Source: SXXZ01 sp041177965 (lineage in GTDB: Bacteria > Verrucomicrobiota > Verrucomicrobiia > Limisphaerales > UBA9464). Taken from it: a stretch of DNA of 46,114 bases. Under the pieces are notes generated by a model. That model had not been told where the DNA came from, made no database searches, and was given only the letters and a program-made list of their open reading frames with translations. Positions 15,480 to 24,112 of this stretch are shown here, piece after piece (position 1 is the stretch's first letter; every line of letters starts with the position of its first letter). The stretch covers positions 1 through 46,114 of the forward strand of contig JBEGWF010000189.1 of assembly GCA_041177965.1 (NCBI GenBank). Direction: 5' to 3'. The position numbers were made by a program, and so were the translations under genes.

Positions 15480-16088
15480 ATGGCTCGTTACACTGGTCCT
15501 CGCGTCCGCATCAGCCGCCGGCTGGGCACTCCGATTTTTGGCTCCTCCAAGTACTTGGAGCGCCGTCCCTATCCTCCCGGCACCCACGGTCCGAAGTCCC
15601 GCCGCAAGCACAGCGACTACGCCATCGGCCTGATGGAGAAGCAGAAGCTGCGGTTCTTCTACGGCCTTCAGGAGAAGCAGTTCCGCAATGTCTACGAGCG
15701 CGCTCTTCGGATGCGCGGTGTGACCGGCGAAAAGATGCTGCAGATCCTCGAGACCCGTCTCGACAATCTCGTCTATCACGCCGGGTTCGCCTTGACCCGT
15801 CCGGCGGCCCGCCAGTTGGTCGGCCACGGCCATGTGAAGGTCAATGGCCGCAAGGTCAGCATCCCGAGCTATGCCGTGAAGGTGAACGATGTGATCCAGA
15901 TCAAGGATCATGCCAGCTCCAAGAGCATCGCCCAGAAGAACATCGAGGGATCGACCAGCCGTGTGGTTCCCGATTGGATCCGGCTGGACCGCGAGGCCCT
16001 GTCGGCGGCGCTCCTGCGCATCCCTTCCAGGGACGAGATCAACCCGATCGCCAACGAGCAGGCGGTCGTCGAATTTTACTCCCGCTGA
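15480..16088 (+). CDS. rpsD: 30S ribosomal protein S4 (zinc-free type)
   Basis: A primary 16S rRNA binder and, in E. coli, repressor of the alpha operon. The 202 residues (E. coli 206) show MARYTGPRVRISRRLG, LERRPYPPGTHGP, and the S4 RNA-binding domain RLDNLVYHAGFALTRPAARQ with GHGHVKVNGRKVSIPSY. The N-terminal zinc cysteines are absent. A 103-bp spacer with a 10-bp perfect hairpin separates it from rpoA, a possible control site. Confidence 0.97.
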   Translation: MARYTGPRVRISRRLGTPIFGSSKYLERRPYPPGTHGPKSRRKHSDYAIGLMEKQKLRFFYGLQEKQFRNVYERALRMRGVTGEKMLQILETRLDNLVYHAGFALTRPAARQLVGHGHVKVNGRKVSIPSYAVKVNDVIQIKDHASSKSIAQKNIEGSTSRVVPDWIRLDREALSAALLRIPSRDEINPIANEQAVVEFYSR

Positions 16089-16129
16089 ACGGACTGGCCA
16101 CCGGTTTGGCCAAAGAAAGCAATTATACG

Positions 16130-16169
16130 GGATCCCACCTCCTTGCGGGAGTGTTCACGGGTGGGATCC
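16130..16169 (+). promoter_or_regulatory. Perfect 10-bp inverted repeat between rpsD and rpoA
   Basis: GGATCCCACC (16130-16139) pairs fully with GGTGGGATCC (16160-16169) across a 20-nt loop. The next bases are A+T-rich but lack a T-run, so it is not a classical terminator. It could be an attenuator, a processing site or an r-protein binding site that sets RpoA level relative to S4. Confidence 0.6.
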
Positions 16170-16191
16170 AGATTAAAATTGCACCCCAACT

Positions 16192-17202
16192 ATGCCTGTT
16201 CGTCTAGGACGCTTCGAAATGCCGAAGCGGTTGACCAAGGATGAGTCGACCGCGACGGATACCTACGCCAAGTTCATCGCCGAGCCGTTTGAAACCGGTT
16301 ACGGCCATACCATCGGCAATTCCATCCGCCGGGTCCTTCTCTCCTCGTTGGAGGGGGCCGCGATCACTTCCGTCAAGATCGACGGAGCCATGCACGAGTT
16401 CACCACCGTGGACGGTGCGGTCGAGGATGTCACCGACATCGTTCTGAACCTGAAGCAGGTCAAGTTCAAGGCCCACTCCCGTGAGCCGCAGACCTTGCTG
16501 CTGTCGGTGAATCGCGAAGGCGCGGTCACCGCTGGCGACATCGAGCTCAACCAGAACGTCGAGATCGTCAATCCCGACCAGATCATCTGCACGCTCGATC
16601 GCAAGAAGAAGCTCGAGATGGAGCTCGAAGTCCGTGTGGGCCGGGGTTTCTGTCCCGGTGACGAGAACAAGAAGACGGACCAACCGATCGGCGTGATCGC
16701 CATCGACTCGCTGTTCTCTCCGGTGACCCGCGTCCGGTATGCGGTGGAGGCCGCCCGCGTCGGCCAGCGCACCGACTACGACAAGCTCATCATCGAGATC
16801 TGGACCGACGGCCGCCTTTCACCGGACGACGCCTTGACCCAGGCCTCCGCCATCCTCCAGCACCACCTCGATGTGTTCGTCGGATACGACAAGAACGCGG
16901 TGGAGTTCGAAGTGGAGGTCAAGCCTCAGGACGACGAGAAGGCCAAGCTCAAGAAGCTGCTCAACATGAGCGTCAATGAGATCGAGCTGAGCGTCCGCGC
17001 GGCCAACTGCCTCAACAACGCCAACATCACCACCGTGGGACAGTTGGCGATGAAGACCGAGCAGGAGATGCTCAAGTACCGCAACTTCGGAAAGAAGTCC
17101 CTGAACGAGATCAAGGAGAAGCTGACCGGCCTCAACCTGACCCTCGGAATGAACATCGACCCGGCCCTGCTCGATATGCCGGCCGAAAACAAGAATCCTT
17201 AA
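16192..17202 (+). CDS. rpoA: RNA polymerase subunit alpha
   Basis: It scaffolds RNA polymerase assembly and contacts activators and UP elements. The 336 residues (E. coli 329) have an N-terminal dimer domain (to about residue 230) with GYGHTIGNSIRRVLLSSLEG and FSPVTRVRYAVEAARVGQRT, and a C-terminal domain (about 255-325) with LSVRAANCLNNANI and FGKKSLNEIKEKL. The ATG at 16192 puts MPVRLGRFEMPKRL at the N-terminus; a second ATG ten residues in is possible. rplQ follows after 12 bp. Confidence 0.98.
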   Translation: MPVRLGRFEMPKRLTKDESTATDTYAKFIAEPFETGYGHTIGNSIRRVLLSSLEGAAITSVKIDGAMHEFTTVDGAVEDVTDIVLNLKQVKFKAHSREPQTLLLSVNREGAVTAGDIELNQNVEIVNPDQIICTLDRKKKLEMELEVRVGRGFCPGDENKKTDQPIGVIAIDSLFSPVTRVRYAVEAARVGQRTDYDKLIIEIWTDGRLSPDDALTQASAILQHHLDVFVGYDKNAVEFEVEVKPQDDEKAKLKKLLNMSVNEIELSVRAANCLNNANITTVGQLAMKTEQEMLKYRNFGKKSLNEIKEKLTGLNLTLGMNIDPALLDMPAENKNP

Positions 17203-17214
17203 CCCGACTGAATT

Positions 17215-17754
17215 ATGCGCCACCTTAAGCGCAACAAGAAACTGGGTCGCAAAGGCGACCACCGCAACGCCATGCTGGCCAACTTGGTGAGCTCCCTCAT
17301 CAAGCACAAGCGGGTCACCACCACCTTGGCCAAGGCGAAGGCTGCACGTCCGGTCGCCGAGAAGCTGCTGACGCTGGGCAAGCTGGCCAATGAGGCCCTC
17401 GCCGAAGCCAGTTCCAGCGCCGACGCCGCGGGCAAGGCCAAGGCCGCCGCCGCCAACGTCCACAACCGCCGTCTGGTCGCCGCGCGTCTCCGCCAGCAGC
17501 CGCGCAGCCACTTCCGTGGTACGCCGACCGTGAAGGGCAAGGAATTGCGCGAGGCTTGGAAGAACGAGCACGATGTCGTCCACATCCTGTGCGACCAGAT
17601 CGCTCCCGCCTTCAAGGCACGGAACGGCGGATACACCCGGATCCTGCGTCTAGGTCAGCGCCAAGGCGACTCCGGCCAACTGGCCATTCTGGAGTGGGTC
17701 GATTTCACCCCGGCCGCCAGCGAAGCGGCTCCCGCCGCGACTCCGGCGTCCTGA
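17215..17754 (+). CDS. rplQ: 50S ribosomal protein L17 with lineage-specific insertions
   Basis: An exit-side 50S protein. The 179 residues are much longer than E. coli L17 (127). The family start MRHLKRNKKLGRKGDHRNAM, the KRVTTTLAKAKAARPVAEKL segment and GGYTRILRLGQRQGD are clear. Extra material lies at about residues 62-80 (Ala/Ser/Lys-rich), about 94-115 (around HFRGTPTVKGKELREAWKN) and in an Ala/Pro tail. It is the last gene of the ribosomal run and is followed by two hairpins, the second with a T-run. Confidence 0.96.
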   Translation: MRHLKRNKKLGRKGDHRNAMLANLVSSLIKHKRVTTTLAKAKAARPVAEKLLTLGKLANEALAEASSSADAAGKAKAAAANVHNRRLVAARLRQQPRSHFRGTPTVKGKELREAWKNEHDVVHILCDQIAPAFKARNGGYTRILRLGQRQGDSGQLAILEWVDFTPAASEAAPAATPAS

Positions 17755-17844
17755 CTCTGATCGCCTGAGCCAAGGCGTCGATCGCGCCCGACAGGCCTAT
17801 CGAGCCCAATGGATCAGGATCCAGAGGGTTCCACTTCCCTCGCG

Positions 17845-17863
17845 CCATCCCCTTGCGGGATGG
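17845..17863 (+). other. Hairpin upstream of the operon terminator
   Basis: CCATCCC (17845-17851) and GGGATGG (17857-17863) form a 7-bp stem with a 5-nt loop, ten bases before the terminator stem. It may protect the mRNA 3' end or assist termination. Confidence 0.5.
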
Positions 17864-17872
17864 GCCACCGCG

Positions 17873-17899
17873 AAAGCCGCCCGGACAGGGCGGCTTTTT
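17873..17899 (+). terminator. Strong intrinsic terminator of the ribosomal run
   Basis: AAAGCCGCCC (17873-17882) pairs perfectly with GGGCGGCTTT (17888-17897) around the loop GGACA, and the T-run extends to 17899. This is a textbook rho-independent terminator, 119 bp after the rplQ stop. Confidence 0.92.
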
Positions 17900-18516
17900 C
17901 GTTGGGTGTCTTGGATTCGGTGGCCTCGGCCCGATGCCGATGTTCAGATGGGAAAACGGGGTCGATGCCCTGGGGATGATGGCTGGCGGGTGGTCCTTTT
18001 GCGAGGGGCGCCGAAAGGACCTTGGTCAGGTGTCGGACTCCGTGCCCCATTTCAACTTCAGCGAATTGTTTACGAACCCACGACGGGGCGATCCGATCGA
18101 GGCTTCTCGGGGTGGACTGCTCGATCGTGCGCAGATTCAGTGAGAATGCCACGATCGGAGCCCCAGTCGCACCCCGATATGGCCACCAGCCTCGGTATTC
18201 CATGGATAGCCATCCGTGGACTGGACGCCATGCTGTGATGGATGGGGCGAGCTGTAGGCGATTCCGTAGGCCGACGATGGGGGCAGGCCAAGTTGGAGGA
18301 ATGAGCCTCGCCAGCGTATCATGCCGGGCACGACCACCGAGAGCATGCAGGCTCCGGGAATCGACGCGTCTACATGGAACGGAGGGAAATCGAAGCTCCC
18401 CGTCGAAGACACCCATGTGGGTGGCAGCGTGCAGTGGAGAGGGGGTGGAGAAGACTCGGGATCCCGACGTCTGCCATGTCCGTCCGGACATCTCGTCGGA
18501 CCGATGAAAGAATCGA
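17900..18516. other. 617-bp region without a convincing gene, with hairpins
   Basis: No reading frame here looks like a protein: the open frames on both strands are compositionally random and several run into the tRNA. Three stable dyads are visible: 18119-18129 with 18150-18161 (11 bp, one bulge), 18200-18207 with 18212-18219 (8 bp with one G-U), and 18476-18481 with 18486-18491 (6 bp). I could not match it to RNase P RNA, tmRNA, SRP RNA or 6S RNA. It may carry an unknown small RNA or only relic sequence. Confidence 0.4.
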
Positions 18517-18593
18517 TGGTCGGGACGACAGGATTTGAACCTGCGACGTCTTGGTCCCAAACCAAGTGCTCTACCGGGCTGAGCTACGTCCCG
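18517..18593 (-). tRNA. tRNA-Pro (anticodon TGG)
   Basis: A 77-nt cloverleaf reads on the minus strand. The acceptor stem CGGGACG / CGTCCCG is at 18587-18593 and 18521-18527. The anticodon stem is CTTGG/CCAAG with loop TTTGGGA, giving anticodon TGG at 18557-18559. The T-arm contains GGTTCAAATCC and the 3' CCA is encoded (18517-18519). The fit to tRNA-Pro is complete. Its 5' end is 92 bp from the oppositely directed glycosyltransferase gene. Confidence 0.95.
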
Positions 18594-18685
18594 AACCGGC
18601 TTCAAACCTTCGCTTTTGGTCCCGGATCAGGCAATGCTTTTCGAGCCCCTCCACCTGCCCCATATTCCCGCGGACTTTTTCTCGG

Positions 18686-19807
18686 ATGAAGCTTCTCGTC
18701 TTCGCGCATGTGCCGCCTCCCCATCATGGCCAGAGCCAGATGGTGAAGCTGATGGTGGACGGTTTTCGCGAGCGACCGTCGCTGGGAATCGAGGTGCTCC
18801 ACGTCGATGCCCGCTTGTCGTCGGGGATGGCGGATGTGGGCTCGGTCCGTGGCGGCAAGATCCGGGCCCTCTGGGCTCATTGTCGCGAGGCGATCCGTTG
18901 CTCGAGGGAGCAGGGATGTCGCACCTTGTACTACATCCCCTCGCCGCCGAAGCGGTCGTCCCTGTACCGGGATTTCCTGGTGATGACCCTGATCCGTTGG
19001 CGCTTCGACCGGGTCATCCTGCACTGGCATGCGGTCGGGCTGGGGGGGTGGCTGCAGTCGGAGGCCTTCTTCTGGGAGCGTTGGCTGGCCGTGGCCTGCC
19101 TGGGCCGCGTGCGCCGGGCCGTGGTGCTGGCCGAGAGCAACCGCGCCGATGCCGAGTTGCTCCGCCCGAGATCGGTGGCGGTGGTCAGCAACGGGATCCC
19201 GGACCCGTGCCCCGATTTCGACGGGACCCTGGACCCGCAGCGTGCGGCAATCCCGTCCCGGACGGACATCGAGGTGCTCTTCATGGCGCATTGCACCCGC
19301 GACAAGGGGCTCTTCGGGGCGGTGGAGGCCGTCGTGGCGGCCAATGACTCCGGCAAGACGGGGCGTCGGTTCCGGCTCACCGTCGCCGGAAGCTTCCTTT
19401 CGGAGGCCGAGGAGGCCGAGTTCCGGGAGCGGATCAGGCGCCCGGATGCGTCGGAATGCGTGGAGATCGCCGGCTTCGTCTCCGGCCCCGAGAAGGATCG
19501 CCTGCTCCGGCAGACCGATGTGTTCCTCTTCCCGACCTACTTCGCCAACGAGGGGCAGCCCCTGAACCTGATCGAGGCGCTCGCCTACGGGCTGCCCTGC
19601 GTCACCACCCGGTGGCGTTCGATTCCCGAGTATTTTCCCGCGGACTATCCCGGTCTCTGCGTTCCCCGCGACATCCCGGCGCTGGCTCGCGCCCTGCATG
19701 CGGTGGTCGAGCGCGTGGACGGCCGCGAATTGCGCCGGGAATACGAGCGGCGATTCGCCGTGGGCCCGCACCTCGAGGCCCTGGCGGAGGCGATCCGTGG
19801 AGCCTGA
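18686..19807 (+). CDS. Glycosyltransferase, GT4-like (GT-B fold)
   Basis: It probably transfers a sugar from a nucleotide donor to a cell-envelope or exopolysaccharide acceptor. The 373-residue protein begins MKLLVFAHVPPPHHGQSQM, an N-terminal Rossmann strand with the PPxxGQ turn of GT4 enzymes. The C-terminal half carries VEIAGFVSGPEKDRLL and the donor-site stretch FLFPTYFANEGQPLNLIEAL, with the E-x7-E pattern. There is no membrane segment. It stands alone between a tRNA and sodA, so the substrate cannot be inferred. The frame is open upstream into the tRNA, but the ATG at 18686 gives the natural N-terminus. Confidence 0.88.
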   Translation: MKLLVFAHVPPPHHGQSQMVKLMVDGFRERPSLGIEVLHVDARLSSGMADVGSVRGGKIRALWAHCREAIRCSREQGCRTLYYIPSPPKRSSLYRDFLVMTLIRWRFDRVILHWHAVGLGGWLQSEAFFWERWLAVACLGRVRRAVVLAESNRADAELLRPRSVAVVSNGIPDPCPDFDGTLDPQRAAIPSRTDIEVLFMAHCTRDKGLFGAVEAVVAANDSGKTGRRFRLTVAGSFLSEAEEAEFRERIRRPDASECVEIAGFVSGPEKDRLLRQTDVFLFPTYFANEGQPLNLIEALAYGLPCVTTRWRSIPEYFPADYPGLCVPRDIPALARALHAVVERVDGRELRREYERRFAVGPHLEALAEAIRGA

Positions 19808-19889
19808 TTCCTGTCGGAGGAACGGCTCGAGGCTCCCCGGGTGGTTGTCAGGTCTCGCTCCCTCCCTCCCGCCATGGCCGCCAAAGGAA

Positions 19890-19923
19890 ACGGCGCCGCT
19901 CCGATTCCGGAGGACGGCGCCGT
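19890..19923 (-). terminator. Intrinsic terminator of the superoxide dismutase gene
   Basis: ACGGCGCCG (19890-19898) pairs with CGGCGCCGT (19915-19923), with an inner CTCCG/CGGAG stem. Read on the minus strand it is followed by TTTCCTTT, so it serves the minus-strand SOD gene. Confidence 0.7.
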
Positions 19924-19930
19924 GATGGGT

Positions 19931-19961
19931 TCGATCGCGGAGGTTGTCGATCGCGGAGGTT
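19931..19961. repeat. Short direct repeat at the SOD 3' end
   Basis: TCGATCGCGGAGGTT occurs at 19931-19945 and again at 19947-19961 with a one-base spacer. The second copy overlaps the stop codon of the SOD gene. Confidence 0.8.
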
Positions 19962-20583
19962 ACTTCGCCGCGGCGTACAAAGCCCCGACCTTGTTCCAGT
20001 CGATCACGTTCCAGAGGGCCTTGAGGTAGGCGGCCCGCAGGTTCTGATACTTCAGGTAGTAGGCGTGTTCCCACACATCGACGCCCAGGACCGGCTTGCC
20101 CTCGCATCCGGCGATGGCCTTGCCCATGAGCGGGTTGTCCTGATTGGCCGTGGAGACGATCTCGAGTTTGCCGCCGTTGACCACGAGCCAGGCCCATCCG
20201 GAACCGAAGCGGCCGATGCCGGCGGCCTCGAATTTCGCCTGGAAGTCGGCGAAGGAACCGAATGCCGCGTCGATGGCGGCGGCCAGGTCGCCGGAAGGAG
20301 TGCCGCCCTTGCCGGGACCCATCAGGTTCCAGAAGAAGGTGTGGTTCCAGTGGCCGCCGCCATTGTTGCGGACCGGACCGCGGATGGCGTCCGGCACACC
20401 CGCCAGATTTCCGATCAGGGCCTCCAGCGGGAGCGTCTCCACCGGGGTGCCGGCGATGGCCTTGTTGAGGTTGTCCACGTAGGCCTTGTGGTGGCGGCCG
20501 TGGTGGATCTCCATGGTCAGGGCGTCGATGTGGGGTTCGAGCGCTTCCTTGGGGTAGGGCAGGGGGGCGAGTTCGTGGGCCAT
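19960..20583 (-). CDS. sodA: Superoxide dismutase (Fe/Mn family, Mn-like)
   Basis: It converts superoxide to oxygen and hydrogen peroxide in the cytoplasm. The 207-residue protein has the four metal ligands: His in MEIHHGRHHKAYV, His in HWNHTFFW, then Asp and His in DVWEHAYYLKY. The second-shell glutamine is in TANQDNPL and a Gly occupies the site before HWNHT, which is the Mn-type arrangement, so the enzyme is Mn-using or cambialistic. No signal peptide is present. The ATG at 20583 gives a standard N-terminus. It is divergent from gnd, with 193 bp between the starts. Confidence 0.96.
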   Translation of the reverse strand: MAHELAPLPYPKEALEPHIDALTMEIHHGRHHKAYVDNLNKAIAGTPVETLPLEALIGNLAGVPDAIRGPVRNNGGGHWNHTFFWNLMGPGKGGTPSGDLAAAIDAAFGSFADFQAKFEAAGIGRFGSGWAWLVVNGGKLEIVSTANQDNPLMGKAIAGCEGKPVLGVDVWEHAYYLKYQNLRAAYLKALWNVIDWNKVGALYAAAK

Positions 20584-20750
20584 AGGGATGTAGTGCCGGG
20601 AGGATCCGTGTCGCGGGATGCCGACCGGGCAGCGGACGTTAGCAAGCTTCGACCGGTGCGCAAGCCGGGGAACCGCGACCGGGCGATCGTGGGCAGCGGT
20701 GGGCTTGGCCGCGAAAATTCCGTCTGGCCTGTCGTTCCCGGCGACCGATA

Positions 20751-20775
20751 CGTTGACGGTTCGAACAACTCAACG
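20751..20775 (+). promoter_or_regulatory. Dyad directly upstream of the gnd start codon
   Basis: CGTTGA (20751-20756) pairs with TCAACG (20770-20775), and GTT (20759-20761) with AAC (20767-20769), giving a 9-bp bulged stem. The palindrome GTTCGAAC lies inside. It ends one base before the gnd ATG, where a Shine-Dalgarno sequence would be, so it may act on translation or as an operator. Confidence 0.45.
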
Positions 20776-20776
20776 C

Positions 20777-22249
<1,473 letters not shown>

Positions 22250-22280
22250 GCGACGGGATCCGGATCACCCCAGGCACCTC

Positions 22281-22796
22281 GTGAACAACGATCTCTCACC
22301 CGAGGCCGAGAAGACGCTGAAGAAGTTCTTCGGCATCTTCATCGCCACCCTGTTCCTGTACGTGACGATCTACGGGGGATGCGAGGCCTATCGGGTGCGC
22401 AACGGGGCCTGGCACCTGACCTTCGACAAGCAGCCCGACGGGACCCCGGTCCTGCGCATCGAGCATCCGCGGTTGCTGACCGGGGGTGCGGTGTCGATCC
22501 GTTTCCCCGGGGAGAACGCGCCCCGGGTGACCAACGGTCCGATCACCTACGTCTACACCCGACCGGACACCAACTCGACCCCCTTCGGTCCCATCTACTT
22601 CGTGGACACCACCCAGTTGCCGGGCACGGTCGCCGTGGGGGCGTTCGGCCATGTGGTGGAGATGATCCCCAGGACCCTGTTCGTCGATTTCCAGGAAGTC
22701 CCCTGGGTCTCCGGCACCAACCTGACGTTGTTGCCCGACGGCAAACCCTCCCCGGAGCGCCTGAAGGTCAGGAACCAGCAGTGGAACGGTCGCTGA
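22281..22796 (+). CDS. Hypothetical protein with one N-terminal membrane segment
   Basis: I do not recognise this 171-residue protein. It starts with GTG at 22281. A hydrophobic helix lies at about residues 16-32 (FFGIFIATLFLYVTIYG), probably a membrane anchor. The rest looks extracytoplasmic and beta-rich, with several Pro/Asn/Thr turns, and has no cysteine pair or catalytic motif that I can name. It lies 31 bp after gnd and may be cotranscribed with it. A soluble domain anchored in the inner membrane facing the periplasm is the simplest reading. Confidence 0.75.
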   Translation: MNNDLSPEAEKTLKKFFGIFIATLFLYVTIYGGCEAYRVRNGAWHLTFDKQPDGTPVLRIEHPRLLTGGAVSIRFPGENAPRVTNGPITYVYTRPDTNSTPFGPIYFVDTTQLPGTVAVGAFGHVVEMIPRTLFVDFQEVPWVSGTNLTLLPDGKPSPERLKVRNQQWNGR

Positions 22797-22812
22797 GCGG
22801 GGTGGTGTGGCG

Positions 22813-22864
22813 CTTGGGAATCCGCCCTCCCGCCGTCCCCGGGAGCTCTTCCGGCCTTCCCAAG
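22813..22864. other. Nested inverted repeats before the DUF1080 gene
   Basis: CTTGGGAA (22813-22820) pairs with TTCCCAAG (22857-22864); inside, CTCCCG (22827-22832) pairs with CGGGAG (22840-22845). No long T-run follows, so terminator function is unsure. Confidence 0.4.
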
Positions 22865-22893
22865 GGCGGGCTTTGGCGGGATCCTCCGCGTTC

Positions 22894-24042
22894 ATGTTCC
22901 CCCGCTTGAGGCCCTCCTGCGTCGCGACGGCATCCCTGCTGTGCTCGTTCCTCGTCTCCGCATCGACGGCGCCGTCCACCGAGCCGGGGTTCAAGCCGCT
23001 GTTCAATGGCCGCGACCTGCGCGGATGGGTCAACGTCAACTGCGCCCCGGAGACCTTCACCGTCCGTGAGGGGATGATCCATTGCGATGGGGTGCCCACC
23101 GGTGCCCTGCGCACGGAACGCCAGTACGAGAACTTCATCCTCGAGCTGGAATGGCGCCATCTGAAGGCCGGTGGGAACGCCGGGGTGTTCATCTGGTCGG
23201 GGCCCATGCCGGCCCTGGGGCAGCCCTTTCTCCGGGCCATCGAGGTGCAGGTGCTCGACCACGGCTATGGCAAGTCGGACTGGTTCACCACGCACGGCGA
23301 CATCTTCCCCATCCACGGGTCGACCATGAAGCCCTTCGCACCCAGTCGCGGCGATCGCAGCTTCCCGAAGGAGTCCCGCAGTCTGGGCGCCCCGGATTGG
23401 AACCATTACCGGATCGTCGCCACCAACGGGGTGATCCGTCTTTCGGTCAACGGGGCCGAGGTGTCCGGAGGCACCGGTTGCAACTGGAGGCGGGGATACA
23501 TAGCCCTCGAATCCGAGGGGGGCATCGTGGACTGGCGGAACCTGCGCATCCGGGAATTGCCCTCGACCGGCGCCACGGCCGCCGAGTCGGCCCCCGAGGC
23601 TCGGGTCTGGAAGAGCCTTTATGACGGGCGGACGCTGCGCGGTTGGCGGGCTCCCGCCCGGTCCGAGGTCTGGAAGGCCAGCGATTGGACGCTGAGGAGC
23701 CGGCCCGGGGTCGGGGACGAGGCATCGGTGCTCTGGTCCGAGGCGCGGTTCCAGCGCGACGAGCTGGTCTTCGATTGGCGCTGGGATGGCAAGGCGACCG
23801 ATCGGATGCCTCCGGTGGTCTTCCGATCCGCCCGCGGTGGTGGACTCGTGCGGATCCCCGAGCAGGCCTCGGTTCGGGCCGATGGGTGGAACCGCCTGCG
23901 GGTGCGCCGGTCCGGATCGGCGCTGAAGGTCTCCGCCAACGATGCGGAGGAGACGACCGTGCAGGTTCCCGGCGGCCGCCTGGAGCTGGGGTTCATGCCG
24001 GCGTCGGTGCCGCTGCAGATCTCGAGCATCTTCCGTCGGTAG
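22894..24042 (+). CDS. Secreted protein with two DUF1080 (3-keto-disaccharide hydrolase-like) domains
   Basis: DUF1080 proteins have a concanavalin-like jelly-roll fold; some family members cleave 3-keto-glycosides. This 382-residue protein has a signal peptide (hydrophobic CVATASLLCSFLVSASTA after PRLRP). A first domain starts at FKPLFNGRDLRGWVNV (about 35-215) and a second at WKSLYDGRTLRGWRAP (about 235-380). The first keeps the family features GNAGVFIWSG, AIEVQVLDHGYG and WNHYRIVATNG; the second is more diverged. The ATG at 22894 is chosen for the signal peptide. It likely acts on plant- or algae-derived saccharides outside the cytoplasm, but the substrate is not shown. Confidence 0.85.
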   Translation: MFPRLRPSCVATASLLCSFLVSASTAPSTEPGFKPLFNGRDLRGWVNVNCAPETFTVREGMIHCDGVPTGALRTERQYENFILELEWRHLKAGGNAGVFIWSGPMPALGQPFLRAIEVQVLDHGYGKSDWFTTHGDIFPIHGSTMKPFAPSRGDRSFPKESRSLGAPDWNHYRIVATNGVIRLSVNGAEVSGGTGCNWRRGYIALESEGGIVDWRNLRIRELPSTGATAAESAPEARVWKSLYDGRTLRGWRAPARSEVWKASDWTLRSRPGVGDEASVLWSEARFQRDELVFDWRWDGKATDRMPPVVFRSARGGGLVRIPEQASVRADGWNRLRVRRSGSALKVSANDAEETTVQVPGGRLELGFMPASVPLQISSIFRR

Positions 24043-24112
24043 CCGTGTCGGTGGCCGTCCGCCGATCGCGGCCTGGCGCCCCGGGTCGAGGAACCGTGCG
24101 GAACCCGCCGGA

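Noticed and set aside
5856..17754. The long ribosomal run as a possible horizontally acquired block
   Set aside because: Base composition and codon use match the neighbouring housekeeping genes, and the order follows the standard S10-spc-alpha pattern.
17900..18516. RNase P RNA, tmRNA, SRP RNA or 6S RNA
   Set aside because: I looked for their conserved cores and found none.
18137..18605. Open frames over the tRNA on both strands, giving peptides such as VAQPGRALG and TTGFEPATSW
   Set aside because: These are well-known false translations of tRNA genes; the cloverleaf explains the sequence.
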